This document shows, piece after piece, positions 46,001 through 53,469 of a stretch of DNA of 64,000 nt. The stretch is taken from contig JAUICQ010000003.1 of NCBI GenBank assembly GCA_030427425.1, positions 62,001 through 126,000 of the forward strand, in the 5' to 3' direction. The notes below the pieces were generated by a model. The model was given only the letters and a program-made list of their open reading frames with translations. It did no database searches and was not told where the DNA came from. Each line of letters begins with the position of its first letter. The stretch's first letter is position 1. The position numbers and the translations under genes are program-made. The DNA comes from Fimbriimonadia bacterium (lineage in GTDB: Bacteria; Armatimonadota; Fimbriimonadia; Fimbriimonadales; Fimbriimonadaceae).

Positions 46001-46090
46001 GCAGATAGTGTAGCTTCAGACTTAGACAGTGGAGACATTAAACAAAGTGCTTCTGCAAAGAAGAAGAGAAGAATAGAGTACTTATATTAG
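43001..46090 (+). CDS. Lon-type AAA+ protease with signal peptide and novel N- and C-terminal regions
   Basis: The 1029-residue protein is not an ordinary Lon. Residues 1-37 look like a signal peptide (basic start, then AVLIGFLASTNSMVHG). Residues ~45-350 are unrelated to the usual Lon substrate-binding domain and include SGSHWHILCNEKGEP and an acidic linker. From ~365 the Lon core is intact: Walker A GRPGIGKT at 480-487, VIVLDEIDKL, IPRALRDRMQVIEL, and the protease domain with Ser806 in PKEGPSAG and Lys847 in GGVKQKI. The last ~95 residues are new and end in SAKKKRRIEYLY, a basic NLS-like stretch. It appears to be an exported, active protease. Confidence 0.85.
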   Translation: MRVFRLNFKDAVKRYVIKSAVLIGFLASTNSMVHGSSAKYTNKPGIRKCVLKGTVVLERTKEHVPLSYGDIRQTKEYPIEIYLDVPKLQNKNVRQEHNPLFGHSGSHWHILCNEKGEPVNDANGRCWPAFLCKEEGILTTPYYLSESLGIAEYHIAKDSQNNKASVNITLYPTKQFNPHGSSADEWSQNSIVLQIPYDTLVNRLNGTSSDDTSTHSSVSDPWMVKFDDEDEQDIESLLGIKPPAYNDIPCLMVSQHSTSKFFSLQGIRDIKITDVTRTGFQGCRRPAKLSANMVEDLAKIKPDFAKTSVPLSMIIILNALIKSRMNDDLGDSAMDDSTGEIGSMSGENSDMSAPLLGRTKKKVINGDYASRIEELNIDDTVREKLRDVANSLKGMHTHQSEYSVTKNYLEYVLNLPWGENISIPYSDPDFMERVKQQLDADHYGLDRVKEKIRQYISVKTLRASRNLDAKSKQPILCFVGRPGIGKTSMAQSIAKCMGIPFQRIALGGVDNESVVRGHSRTYVAAKAGRIMDAIKQIGVTNGVIVLDEIDKLGENRGGSPADALLEVLDPEQNTSFVDHYVDIPFDLSETFFICTANNLGGIPRALRDRMQVIELEGYTGNEKFHIAKNHLFGKSLDEVGIYKDEVEFTDNAFKLIIEGYTREAGVRNLKREIYNVLAKAGDEILRGAITPIRIDEQKVHEYLLAPRYVDTVVAERPMTQGLSIGMYYCEIGGGILFIEASYMPTDKDFQLESTGQLGDVMKESARIACRYLRANADKYGVDPQKLEKGNLHIHVLDGSTPKEGPSAGLAMFTAIVSELLGKQIKPNLAMTGEITLHGRAGVIGGVKQKITFAYDAGVREVILPVANKKDYYEEVSPEIQSEMTAHFVNNAEEVFNIVFDVPAASGEAKTEDMVQDDECVASNVEEKAHETYASKAKRLIEVTRVLRSRRNGNFRNSYDAKYKEASASSPVIECIDDESLTPNVEGGDVDSVMPDVASGDADSVASDLDSGDIKQSASAKKKRRIEYLY

Positions 46091-46111
46091 TATAAAGAAA
46101 CCTTATCATTT

Positions 46112-46147
46112 ATAGTGCTGGGGTCCGTTAACGGACCCCAGCACTAT
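46112..46147. terminator. Perfect palindrome between lon and dus
   Basis: ATAGTGCTGGGGTCCGTT and AACGGACCCCAGCACTAT form perfect 18-bp arms between two convergent stops, with CTTTT after it on the plus strand: a bidirectional terminator. Confidence 0.85.
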
Positions 46148-46164
46148 CTTTTACTAATTCCGTG

Positions 46165-47196
46165 TTAAACAAGAAACGCGTCTTTACTGGCGAGTGAATA
46201 TTCCATGAGAATATCTTCTACTTCCTTATAGGTATTACAAGCGGTTATTCTACCGCGAATTTTGGATGCTCCTGGGTAGTTCTTGATATACAGCGGTAAC
46301 TGACCCCGTAAGCTTCTAGTAGCTCTCCCTTCGATTATTTCATAACTCTCAGTAGGATCGGCGTTCTGTTCATACTCTATGGTCAGCTTTAGATGTCTAA
46401 GAGCTGTAGCAATTCTTTCTTCTAGGTTGGGATCTTCAGGTTCCTCTTCGTTTCTAAAAGCAGCACAGATTTTAGAGAGTGCCCACGGATTTGAAATCGC
46501 TCCTCTTCCAATCATAACGCCTGCACAACCAGTCTGACGTACCATGTTTTCAGCGTCTGTTGCAGTTTTGATATCTCCGTTTCCTATCACGGGTATAGAG
46601 ACTGTTTTAACTAGATTCTGTATTAAATCCCAGTCGGCTTTTCCTTCGAATCCTTGCTTAGCAAATCTGGCATGGAGGGTAATCATTTTAGCGCCAACAT
46701 CTTCAAATCGTTTAGCAAGTTCTGGAGCTGCAAACAGGGAGTAGTCCCATCCAGCTCGTACTTTTACAGTAACAGGTATTTTAACAGCATCTACTACGCT
46801 TTTCACAATCTCTGTTGCTAGGTTAGGATCCTTTAATAACGCTGCTCCAGAGCCCGTACGGCATACTTTAGGCACCCAGCACCCCATATTTATGTCGATG
46901 ATATCAGCCCCGTGCTCCTCAACGATTTTGGCCGTTTCTGCCATGATTTCTGGATTGCTTCCAAAAATCTGTACGGCAAGGGGTCGTTCGGTAGGATGTA
47001 CTTGCAATTTCTTGTATGTTTTCTTAGCGTTGTAGTGAATTGCCATGGCACTGACAAATTCGGTGAACATTAATCCTGGATTAGCTATCTCTTTACATAT
47101 TAATCGGAAAGGGAGTGATGTAACATCCTCCATGGGAGCTAGTAGGACAGGCGTATTTATAATAATGTTGCCAATTTTTAGCGGGGAGATATTCAT
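46165..47196 (-). CDS. dus: tRNA-dihydrouridine synthase (DusB type)
   Basis: The 343-residue TIM-barrel flavoprotein has LLAPMEDVTSLPFR, PLAVQIFGSNPEIM, DIINMGC-type motif DINMGCWVPKVCRTGSGAAL, and VIGNGDIKTATDA with MIGRGAISNPW. The Pro that usually follows NMGC is Trp here. The enzyme reduces uridines in the tRNA D-loop. It is followed on the same strand (upstream) by the tRNA-Val gene, about 30 bases away, a common dus neighbour pattern. Confidence 0.93.
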   Translation of the reverse strand: MNISPLKIGNIIINTPVLLAPMEDVTSLPFRLICKEIANPGLMFTEFVSAMAIHYNAKKTYKKLQVHPTERPLAVQIFGSNPEIMAETAKIVEEHGADIIDINMGCWVPKVCRTGSGAALLKDPNLATEIVKSVVDAVKIPVTVKVRAGWDYSLFAAPELAKRFEDVGAKMITLHARFAKQGFEGKADWDLIQNLVKTVSIPVIGNGDIKTATDAENMVRQTGCAGVMIGRGAISNPWALSKICAAFRNEEEPEDPNLEERIATALRHLKLTIEYEQNADPTESYEIIEGRATRSLRGQLPLYIKNYPGASKIRGRITACNTYKEVEDILMEYSLASKDAFLV

Positions 47197-47225
47197 AATG
47201 ATAGTTGTAAAATTAAATTAGGAGT

Positions 47226-47300
47226 GGTGGGCGGTACAGGATTTGAACCTGTGACCCCTACAGTGTCATTGTAGTGCTCTACCCCTGAGCTAACCGCCCC
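47226..47300 (-). tRNA. tRNA-Val (GAC)
   Basis: On the minus strand: acceptor GGGCGGT pairs with ACCGCCC; D-arm GCTC/GAGC; anticodon stem CTACA/TGTAG with loop ATGACAC, anticodon GAC (Val); T-arm ACAGG/CCTGT with loop TTCAAAT; discriminator A and an encoded CCA end. Position may be off by one base at the 5' end. Confidence 0.93.
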
Positions 47301-47372
47301 AAAATCTTTAGAGATCTTGTACAATATATAAATTATGAACGGAATATACAATTTCGTCAAGTGAGGAAAATA

Positions 47373-48671
47373 CTATTCTACATCGAAACGGACAACAACA
47401 CTCACTTCACCATTATCGTCCTCTACTGTTTCTATATCAACACTTACAGTAACTTCGTCCTCCCGCTCTTCTAATTGAGCAGAAACAATGTTCTCCATTG
47501 TGTATTTACACAGACTAATAAAATAATGGGAAGAATAAGCCGAATCCCCTCTTGCAAATGTAATTAAGTGTGCAACCTCAGTATCAGTAAATATTTCATG
47601 AAGGACCTCTCTTTTCTGAGAAATGTAGCTTGCAGTATTCAAATGTTTCTCTCTTAGCCGTTCTCTTTCATATTCTATTAAGTATCCTATCTGATTTGCT
47701 TCAATATGTTCTCGAGAAGATATTTTTTCTTCACGCAACATCTTTAATTGTTCTAATCTAAATTCGTGATTCCACTCTATCTGCAGTAGTAATTCTAAGT
47801 GATTCAGTACTCTCTTCTGATTGTTGTTGTTTCTTGATAGATAATGTCTTATCTGCTCGCAACGTGATAGACCAATTACGGAGTCTATCTTATTAGATAA
47901 CATGCTGATTCTACGGAAGGAATCGATTCCATTATATAATGGTAACGATTCATCTAGCACATCATTATCATCTATTTCTTCTGCAATACCAACAACTCGC
48001 AGATGCTCCTGTTCACTTTTTAGCATAATGGCACCAACATCCGATTTTAATAACTTGCAGTGGAGTATTGTTGGCGGTACAAGCCAATCCCGACGAGCGT
48101 TTAGATGGGGTTCTGTAAACTTAGTGTATAGATGGGAATCGTCTTTTTCTAGAACGTAATTAGTGCCCAGATGTTTTTTTGTGTTAGGTAGTATCTCTCT
48201 GGAATGCTCTTTCATTAAATTTCCAAAGCTTACGATGTAGAAAACGGGTCGTTCTGGTATAAAATGATTGTTCTCGTTAAGTTCATACTCATCTTCATTC
48301 CTGCAGCTATTATATATGGCTGGTTGGATATCTTCAACGTTCTCATTTAGTTTATAGATGGCAAGTAACGAATTGCTGATAGGGGTAGCCTCAACGATAG
48401 TGTAAGTTTTTTTGCCAAGTAATACTCTATCTAAAAACAACTCTCTACCTTCTATTTCCCTAACTGCTAGTAGTGAGTTAGGAGCTACCAGTACTGCAGG
48501 TACAGGGTGCATATTTTCTATACTGGAATTGTATGCGCTGCCAACGCATTCTACAATATTTTCGGCAGCATTAATACCATCAGTCTCTACCATTAAATGG
48601 TGATATACCACTCCGAACGAATTTAAGAATGATAAAAAAACGGCTATATGCAATGTTATAAATTTAGTCAT
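47373..48671 (-). CDS. Exported trypsin-like fold protein without catalytic triad
   Basis: The 432-residue protein has a signal peptide (FITLHIAVFLSFLNSFG). Residues ~30-225 follow the pattern of a chymotrypsin-fold protease: VPAVLVAPNSLLAVREI (where VLTAAHC would be), DRVLLGKKTYTIVEATPISN, NSLLAIYKLNENV (where DIALLKL would be), and KSDVGAIMLKSE / LRVVGIAEE (where GDSGGPL and the following strand would be). His, Asp and Ser are all replaced. The C-terminal half is helical and charged, then a short beta/acidic end. I infer a pseudoprotease; the fold call is tentative. Confidence 0.5.
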   Translation of the reverse strand: MTKFITLHIAVFLSFLNSFGVVYHHLMVETDGINAAENIVECVGSAYNSSIENMHPVPAVLVAPNSLLAVREIEGRELFLDRVLLGKKTYTIVEATPISNSLLAIYKLNENVEDIQPAIYNSCRNEDEYELNENNHFIPERPVFYIVSFGNLMKEHSREILPNTKKHLGTNYVLEKDDSHLYTKFTEPHLNARRDWLVPPTILHCKLLKSDVGAIMLKSEQEHLRVVGIAEEIDDNDVLDESLPLYNGIDSFRRISMLSNKIDSVIGLSRCEQIRHYLSRNNNNQKRVLNHLELLLQIEWNHEFRLEQLKMLREEKISSREHIEANQIGYLIEYERERLREKHLNTASYISQKREVLHEIFTDTEVAHLITFARGDSAYSSHYFISLCKYTMENIVSAQLEEREDEVTVSVDIETVEDDNGEVSVVVRFDVE

Positions 48672-48763
48672 GATCTTGCCAGTTATTGTTTTAGTTTATT
48701 ATAGGTCCTAGATTTATGAAATGTAGGTATTTCCGACATGTTCTACAATTTAGTAAAAATATG

Positions 48764-48788
48764 TTAAAAAATACCTATGACTAAACTA
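48764..48788. repeat. 25-bp direct repeat, left copy
   Basis: Identical over 25 bases to 49096-49120 (starts TTAAAAAATACCTATGAC). The two copies bracket repeat element copy B. Confidence 0.85.
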
Positions 48789-48814
48789 GTAACTCAATAC
48801 TTTAGTAGATATTT

Positions 48815-49039
48815 TTAAGAAGGTCAGGGATCCCGACGATTTATAATGTCGGGAAGACATTTCGAGGCAGTGGTATTGGTCCTTATTAGAGTGATGTATC
48901 TGTTAATTTAGATTGATTTTTCTATTTTTGTATAGCTAGAAACACTCTGTCGGTTTAATGCCTCCTCTCCAATTGTCACCCCGAGATTGTATAGAGTTCC
49001 CCTTCGAGGATGGAGCGGGGACCATGTCCATCTTTTACA
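48815..49039 (+). repeat. Dispersed intergenic element, copy B
   Basis: Begins TTAAGAAGGTCAGG, has a hairpin CCCGAC...GTCGGG at 48831-48852, GAAGACATTTCG, and ends with TTGTCACCCCGAGATTG, AGTTCCCCTTCGAGGATGG and GGGGACCATGTCC. Matches copies A and C in the same order. No coding capacity. It fills the gap between the pseudo-trypsin and E1 genes. Confidence 0.65.
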
Positions 49040-49095
49040 AGAACCATGCACAGGCCCCGGAATTTTCCTTGAAAGGGAAGATCCATTACCTTCTA

Positions 49096-49120
49096 TTAAA
49101 AAATACCTATGACTAAACTA
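49096..49120. repeat. 25-bp direct repeat, right copy
   Basis: Identical to 48764-48788; ends six bases before the stop codon of the E1 gene. Confidence 0.85.
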
Positions 49121-49126
49121 ATTGCA

Positions 49127-51115
49127 TCAGGCCGATTTCTTGATATCCAGCGAACCGTCCATTACGATATTAATTGCATCTAACACATCTTCTAAGCTGG
49201 GCAGAGTAGCATATTCATAAATCGGGTTATAACCAATATGAGTATCCTTCCTCGCAACCAATTGCGGAGGAGAGAGCAGTAGATTGAACCAGTCTGGATT
49301 AGATGATATCTCGCTTACAATATTAGATCCATAGCCACAAGTTCTAATATCCTCCTGGATAACCACTAACCGACCCGTTTTTTCGAGCGATTCCACTATT
49401 GTATTATAATCGCATGGGATAAGACTTCTAAGATCGATTATCTCTACAGAACACTGGTCACCACATTTTTCTGCAGCCTCAACAGCTAACTCTAATGTAT
49501 TTCCCCAAGATACAATCGTTACATCACTCCCTTCTTCTAAAACTTTCGCTTTTCCAATAGGGACAGGAGTAATTTCAGAGACCTGAGCTCTCTTACGGAA
49601 AATATGTTTAGGAACTAAAATAAACGTAGGGTTATCATCATGAACAGCACTCCAGAATAATCCGGCAGCATCTTCAGGAGTAGATGGTACTAATACTTGA
49701 ATTCCAGGCAAGTGGGCTAATAAGGATTCGTTAGACTGACTGTGCCATAAGCTTCCACCGGGTAGATAGGCTCCGTAAGGACAGTAGATAACCATCGGAC
49801 ATTTCTGGTCGTTATAAGTTCTCCATCGCAGCGTACTAAGATTGGTGGATACCTGATTCCAGGCTGGAGTAATGAAGTCCATGAACTGTAGTTCAAAAAC
49901 AGGTCTCATCCCGTACAATGACACTCCTACTGCAACCCCAAGAATAGTGGCTTCAGCTAATGGAGAATTAATTACTTTTTCTGGGAAGCTCTCTGAGAGC
50001 CCCTTCGTAATTCCAAATACCCCACCCTTCGGATCTTCAATGTCTTCACCAAACATGAGGATATCATCATGGAACTTTTCAATACAACTCCTCAAGGTTT
50101 TATTAATAGCTTCTACCATAGTGCTATTATCTAACTGTATTGGAGGAGCCGTAAGCTCTATTTCTTTTTTATCACTCCAATTGTATAGCTCAACTTCTTC
50201 GGCAACAGGATCGGATGCTGCTTCTGCTTTTATATATAGGTTGTCTATCTCTTTTACAACCTCTTCTTGCATTAATGTGAATTCATCTTCAGTAAGCTCA
50301 CCCTCACGGATTAATTTTTCTGCAAGAAGCTTGATAGGGTCCCTATCAGCCATCTCCTCAATCTCTTCTTTAGTTCTGTAAATTCTATGATCATCAGAAC
50401 TGGTATGACTGCTTAGTCTGTCTAAATTACACCAGACAATAGTGGGTCCGCCACCATTTCTGGATTTTTCTTGGATTTTTTCTGCAGTATCGATAACATC
50501 ATCTAAATGATAAGCATCCATCTTTACAAGCCTATCTTCACTGAGAACGCCACCCATCCGGTAAACAAAATGTTTTTCTGTGTTGGTAGATATTCCGTAC
50601 TTGTTATCCTGGATTAAGAATACAACTGGTAGATTTTCTTGTACTGCAAATGCCCACGCTTCATAGAATTCACCCTGTCTGGATGCTGCATCTCCTATGC
50701 TAGTATAAACAACAATATCATCTCCCCTCTGTTTAGCAGCCCATGCTACCCCACAAGCAGGAAGCAGATTCGCACCAGTAGGCGTAGGAACACTGAAAAT
50801 TTTATTCTTTTGAGAGTTGAAATGGCCTGGCATCTGTCTACCACCCGATGGAGAGTCTTTTTTAGCAAAATAAGCTAGTGCAAGATCGTACGGGGAGAGT
50901 CCTTTTTCTAATACCATGCATCTATCCCGGTAGTATGGAAAGAACCAATCGTCTTCACGCATAACGGCCGCAAACCCAATCATCGCCTCATGACCGGTTC
51001 CGCCTACTTGAAACCAACCCTTGCTCTGACGAAGAAGAATCCCCTCTCTCCTATCTCCTTCTCTGCTTAGCATCATTGTACGCAAATAATCTCTTCTACT
51101 TTTCCGGGCAGCCAT
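49127..51115 (-). CDS. 2-oxoacid (pyruvate or branched-chain) dehydrogenase E1, alpha-beta fusion
   Basis: The 662-residue protein joins E1-alpha (about 1-315) and E1-beta (about 330-662). The alpha part has GTGHEAMIGFA, GGRQMPGHFN and the thiamine-diphosphate motif GDAASRQGEF...DNKYGIST; the beta part has MFGEDIEDPKGGVFG, NSPLAEATILGVAVG, GGSLWHSQSNESLLAHLPG and IFRKRA. It decarboxylates a 2-oxoacid and passes the acyl group to E2. Fused E1 is known in several phyla. No E2 or E3 is in the window. Repeat copies B and C flank it on both sides. Substrate cannot be decided. Confidence 0.9.
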   Translation of the reverse strand: MAARKSRRDYLRTMMLSREGDRREGILLRQSKGWFQVGGTGHEAMIGFAAVMREDDWFFPYYRDRCMVLEKGLSPYDLALAYFAKKDSPSGGRQMPGHFNSQKNKIFSVPTPTGANLLPACGVAWAAKQRGDDIVVYTSIGDAASRQGEFYEAWAFAVQENLPVVFLIQDNKYGISTNTEKHFVYRMGGVLSEDRLVKMDAYHLDDVIDTAEKIQEKSRNGGGPTIVWCNLDRLSSHTSSDDHRIYRTKEEIEEMADRDPIKLLAEKLIREGELTEDEFTLMQEEVVKEIDNLYIKAEAASDPVAEEVELYNWSDKKEIELTAPPIQLDNSTMVEAINKTLRSCIEKFHDDILMFGEDIEDPKGGVFGITKGLSESFPEKVINSPLAEATILGVAVGVSLYGMRPVFELQFMDFITPAWNQVSTNLSTLRWRTYNDQKCPMVIYCPYGAYLPGGSLWHSQSNESLLAHLPGIQVLVPSTPEDAAGLFWSAVHDDNPTFILVPKHIFRKRAQVSEITPVPIGKAKVLEEGSDVTIVSWGNTLELAVEAAEKCGDQCSVEIIDLRSLIPCDYNTIVESLEKTGRLVVIQEDIRTCGYGSNIVSEISSNPDWFNLLLSPPQLVARKDTHIGYNPIYEYATLPSLEDVLDAINIVMDGSLDIKKSA

Positions 51116-51233
51116 CTGTAATACTCCTTATAATTGCAATTGTATTACAATTATTGGTTTTTGCGTTTAAATCATTATGTGCTTGCAAGGTATTTAGGTA
51201 TAACTAGCTGGTTCTGAAGTAATCGTTTTTTTT

Positions 51234-51445
51234 AAGAAGGTCATGGATCTTCCCCTTCGAGGACAGGCTCTATATACAATATCGAGAAGACATTTCGGTG
51301 TGAGGTTCTGGTATTTATAGGAGTGATGGATTTGTTATTCAAATTTGATCATGTAATAGGCTGTAACTTTCGATCTGATTAGCTTTATTTCTTACATTGT
51401 CACCCCGAGATTGTATATCCTCGGGGACCATGTCGACATTTTACA
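51234..51445 (+). repeat. Dispersed intergenic element, copy C
   Basis: Begins TTAAGAAGGTCATGG, has GAAGACATTTCGG, GGAGTGATGGATTTGTTA and TTGTCACCCCGAGATTGTAT, and ends TCGGGGACCATGTCGAC. Unlike B, the CCCCTTCGAGGACAGG block is near the start, with CTCTATATACAATATCGAG as an inverted match to the later GAGATTGTATAT, so part of the element seems rearranged or inverted. Confidence 0.6.
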
Positions 51446-51461
51446 GGATAATGAATACCGA

Positions 51462-51611
51462 ATGAACTCTCTCTATCACTCCATCGAGAAAAAGGAAGAT
51501 CCGGCCGATTTAAAGTATGGGCACTTAAAACAAATAATTCAGACCCGTCTAATTACTAGAAAAAGGGATAAGTTTAGGTATTTCGACCTCCCTGCAGCAA
51601 ATATATCATAA
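51462..51611 (+). CDS. Possible small protein (49 residues)
   Basis: An ATG frame between repeat copy C and ssb, MNSLYHSIEKKEDPADLKYG onward, charged and with normal-looking composition (RKRDKFRYFDLPAANIS at the end). No clear ribosome-binding site and no recognised family. It may be a real small gene or a remnant. Confidence 0.3.
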   Translation: MNSLYHSIEKKEDPADLKYGHLKQIIQTRLITRKRDKFRYFDLPAANIS

Positions 51612-51642
51612 GAGCAGGTAATTTAAGAATAGGTATAAAATT

Positions 51643-52056
51643 ATGATTAACAGAGTAGTATTAGTAGGTAGATTAACACGTGATGCTGAATTAAGAGTGA
51701 CCACAACTGGTAGAAAAGTATGTGAATTTAGTATAGCAGTGCAGAAGAGAATTAAACCACAAGACGGATCGCCTGATGCGGATTTTTTCCGTGTTGTAGC
51801 TTGGGAAAAGACTGCTGAATTTATCACAAACTACGTAGGTAAGGGTAGGCTAGTAGCGATTGATGGAAGATTGCAATCGAGGAAGTACACTGCTTCTGAT
51901 GGAACAAATCGTGAAATAATCGAGATTATTGCCGATTCAGTTCAACCTCTCGATAGAGCTCGCGAAGATGGAGCTTCTAGTGGCGGTGAATTAGCAGGTG
52001 CTGCAGTAGGTGCTGCTCCTGAAGTAGACGAATACGATCCGTTTGCTGACAATTAG
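51643..52056 (+). CDS. ssb: Single-stranded DNA-binding protein
   Basis: The 137-residue protein has the OB fold of SSB: MINRVVLVGRLTRDAELR, FRVVAWEKTAEFITNYVGKG and GRLQSRKYTASDG. The C-terminal linker is very short, and the acidic tip that recruits partners is present as DEYDPF but is followed by ADN, so the Phe is not terminal as in the usual tip. It stands alone, without rpsF/rpsR. It is convergent with mgtE, four bases apart. Confidence 0.94.
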   Translation: MINRVVLVGRLTRDAELRVTTTGRKVCEFSIAVQKRIKPQDGSPDADFFRVVAWEKTAEFITNYVGKGRLVAIDGRLQSRKYTASDGTNREIIEIIADSVQPLDRAREDGASSGGELAGAAVGAAPEVDEYDPFADN

Positions 52057-52060
52057 TTTT

Positions 52061-53410
52061 TTAAAAAACAATCGACCGGACCAGTTCCATGTAGATAATT
52101 AGTCCGGTTGCATCAACAAAAGTTGATATAAAGGGAGCGCTCATCACAGCTGGGTCGATCCCTAATTTTTTTGCTCCTAGTGGTAGTATAGAGCTGATAA
52201 AAGAGGCCCAGAGAACGATGCATGGAAGAGCGATTCCAACAACTATGCAGAGATTGGGGTCGGCTCCCCAAAGATGCGCTCTGATAAAACCTGCAATACC
52301 TAAAAAGCTACCAACTAAACTTGCTATAGCTAGCTCTTTTATCATAACAACGAAGAAATCGTTATGAGAGATCTCTCCTAATGCTAGTGCTCTGGTGATG
52401 GTTGTGGTGGTCTGAGATCCGGTATTTCCACCTGCTCCAATAAGAAGTGGAATAAAGTAGACTACCGGGGTGATATCTAATCCTTCTTCACCATAGTGTC
52501 TTAGTACTGCTCCAGTGAGAGTTTCTGCTATAAAGAGAATGAAGAGCCAGGGGAGTCGTTTTTTTGCAATCTGGATAACACTTTCTGAGAGATAGGCGTC
52601 TGAAATTCCAGAAACACCACCTAAGCGTAGAACGTCTTCAGTTACAGCGGAATCTAATATTTCTTGAGCGTCATCAGCTGTAAGAATTCCTAACATCTTC
52701 CCTCTTTCGTCTACTACAGGGAGGGATGCAAATCCGTATCTAGTAAGTATTCTAGCTGCCGATTCAGCACTTTCATCATACCTAGCTACCACAAGATCGG
52801 TGATCATTACCTGTGATACTTTTGTATTGTAGTCGTGGCGGATCAATCGGCGGAGCGGGATAAATCCGATAAGATGTTTATGTGAACCTAAAATAAAAAC
52901 AATGTTAACTGTTTCAAATTCATCTTCAGGCGCATTCTGAATTTTAGCAATTACCTCACCAATGGTACTCTCTCTATCTGCATTTACAAAGTTGCTGCTA
53001 ATGAATCTACCTACAGAACCTTCGGGATACTCCATCAGCTTTCTAATTTCTATGGAATATTCAATTGGGATAGAATCTAATAATTCTTCAAAGCGTTCTT
53101 CGGGAATCTCATCTCTTAAACCAGCAGCATCATCGGGAGGTAGTTCCGTGAGATAATTTGCAAGTACTGAATTAGGTAGTTCGTGGACATATCTTCGTGC
53201 CGTTTCTGTAGGTAGCTCTACTAATACTTCAGCGGTTTTTCTGTTATCCAGAACAGACAGAATAGACTTACAGTCGTTATCGTATAAACGGGTGAGTAGC
53301 CAAGCGATATCTTCTGCACGAATTTTATTCAGCTCATGCTTAATCCGTGAAGCATTATCTGCTTGTAAGGCATTCCGTATCTTAGATTCAATTTTTTCAT
53401 ACCTATCCAT
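52061..53410 (-). CDS. mgtE: MgtE-type magnesium transporter
   Basis: The 449-residue protein has the N-terminal superhelical domain (about 1-130, including ETARRYVHELPNSVLANYLT), a pair of CBS domains (about 133-255; MITDLVVARYDESAESAARI, GKMLGILTADDAQEI), and a five-helix membrane domain with PLLIGAGGNTGSQTTTTI near residue 330, the MgtE hallmark. It is a Mg2+ channel gated by Mg2+ binding to the cytosolic domains. An M-box was not seen in the 60 bases shared with tilS. Confidence 0.94.
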   Translation of the reverse strand: MDRYEKIESKIRNALQADNASRIKHELNKIRAEDIAWLLTRLYDNDCKSILSVLDNRKTAEVLVELPTETARRYVHELPNSVLANYLTELPPDDAAGLRDEIPEERFEELLDSIPIEYSIEIRKLMEYPEGSVGRFISSNFVNADRESTIGEVIAKIQNAPEDEFETVNIVFILGSHKHLIGFIPLRRLIRHDYNTKVSQVMITDLVVARYDESAESAARILTRYGFASLPVVDERGKMLGILTADDAQEILDSAVTEDVLRLGGVSGISDAYLSESVIQIAKKRLPWLFILFIAETLTGAVLRHYGEEGLDITPVVYFIPLLIGAGGNTGSQTTTTITRALALGEISHNDFFVVMIKELAIASLVGSFLGIAGFIRAHLWGADPNLCIVVGIALPCIVLWASFISSILPLGAKKLGIDPAVMSAPFISTFVDATGLIIYMELVRSIVF

Positions 53411-53469
53411 AGCCTCACCTTTCTTATAATTAAAGAAAATGCTTAATAATTATTGGTATCCTTAAGAAG

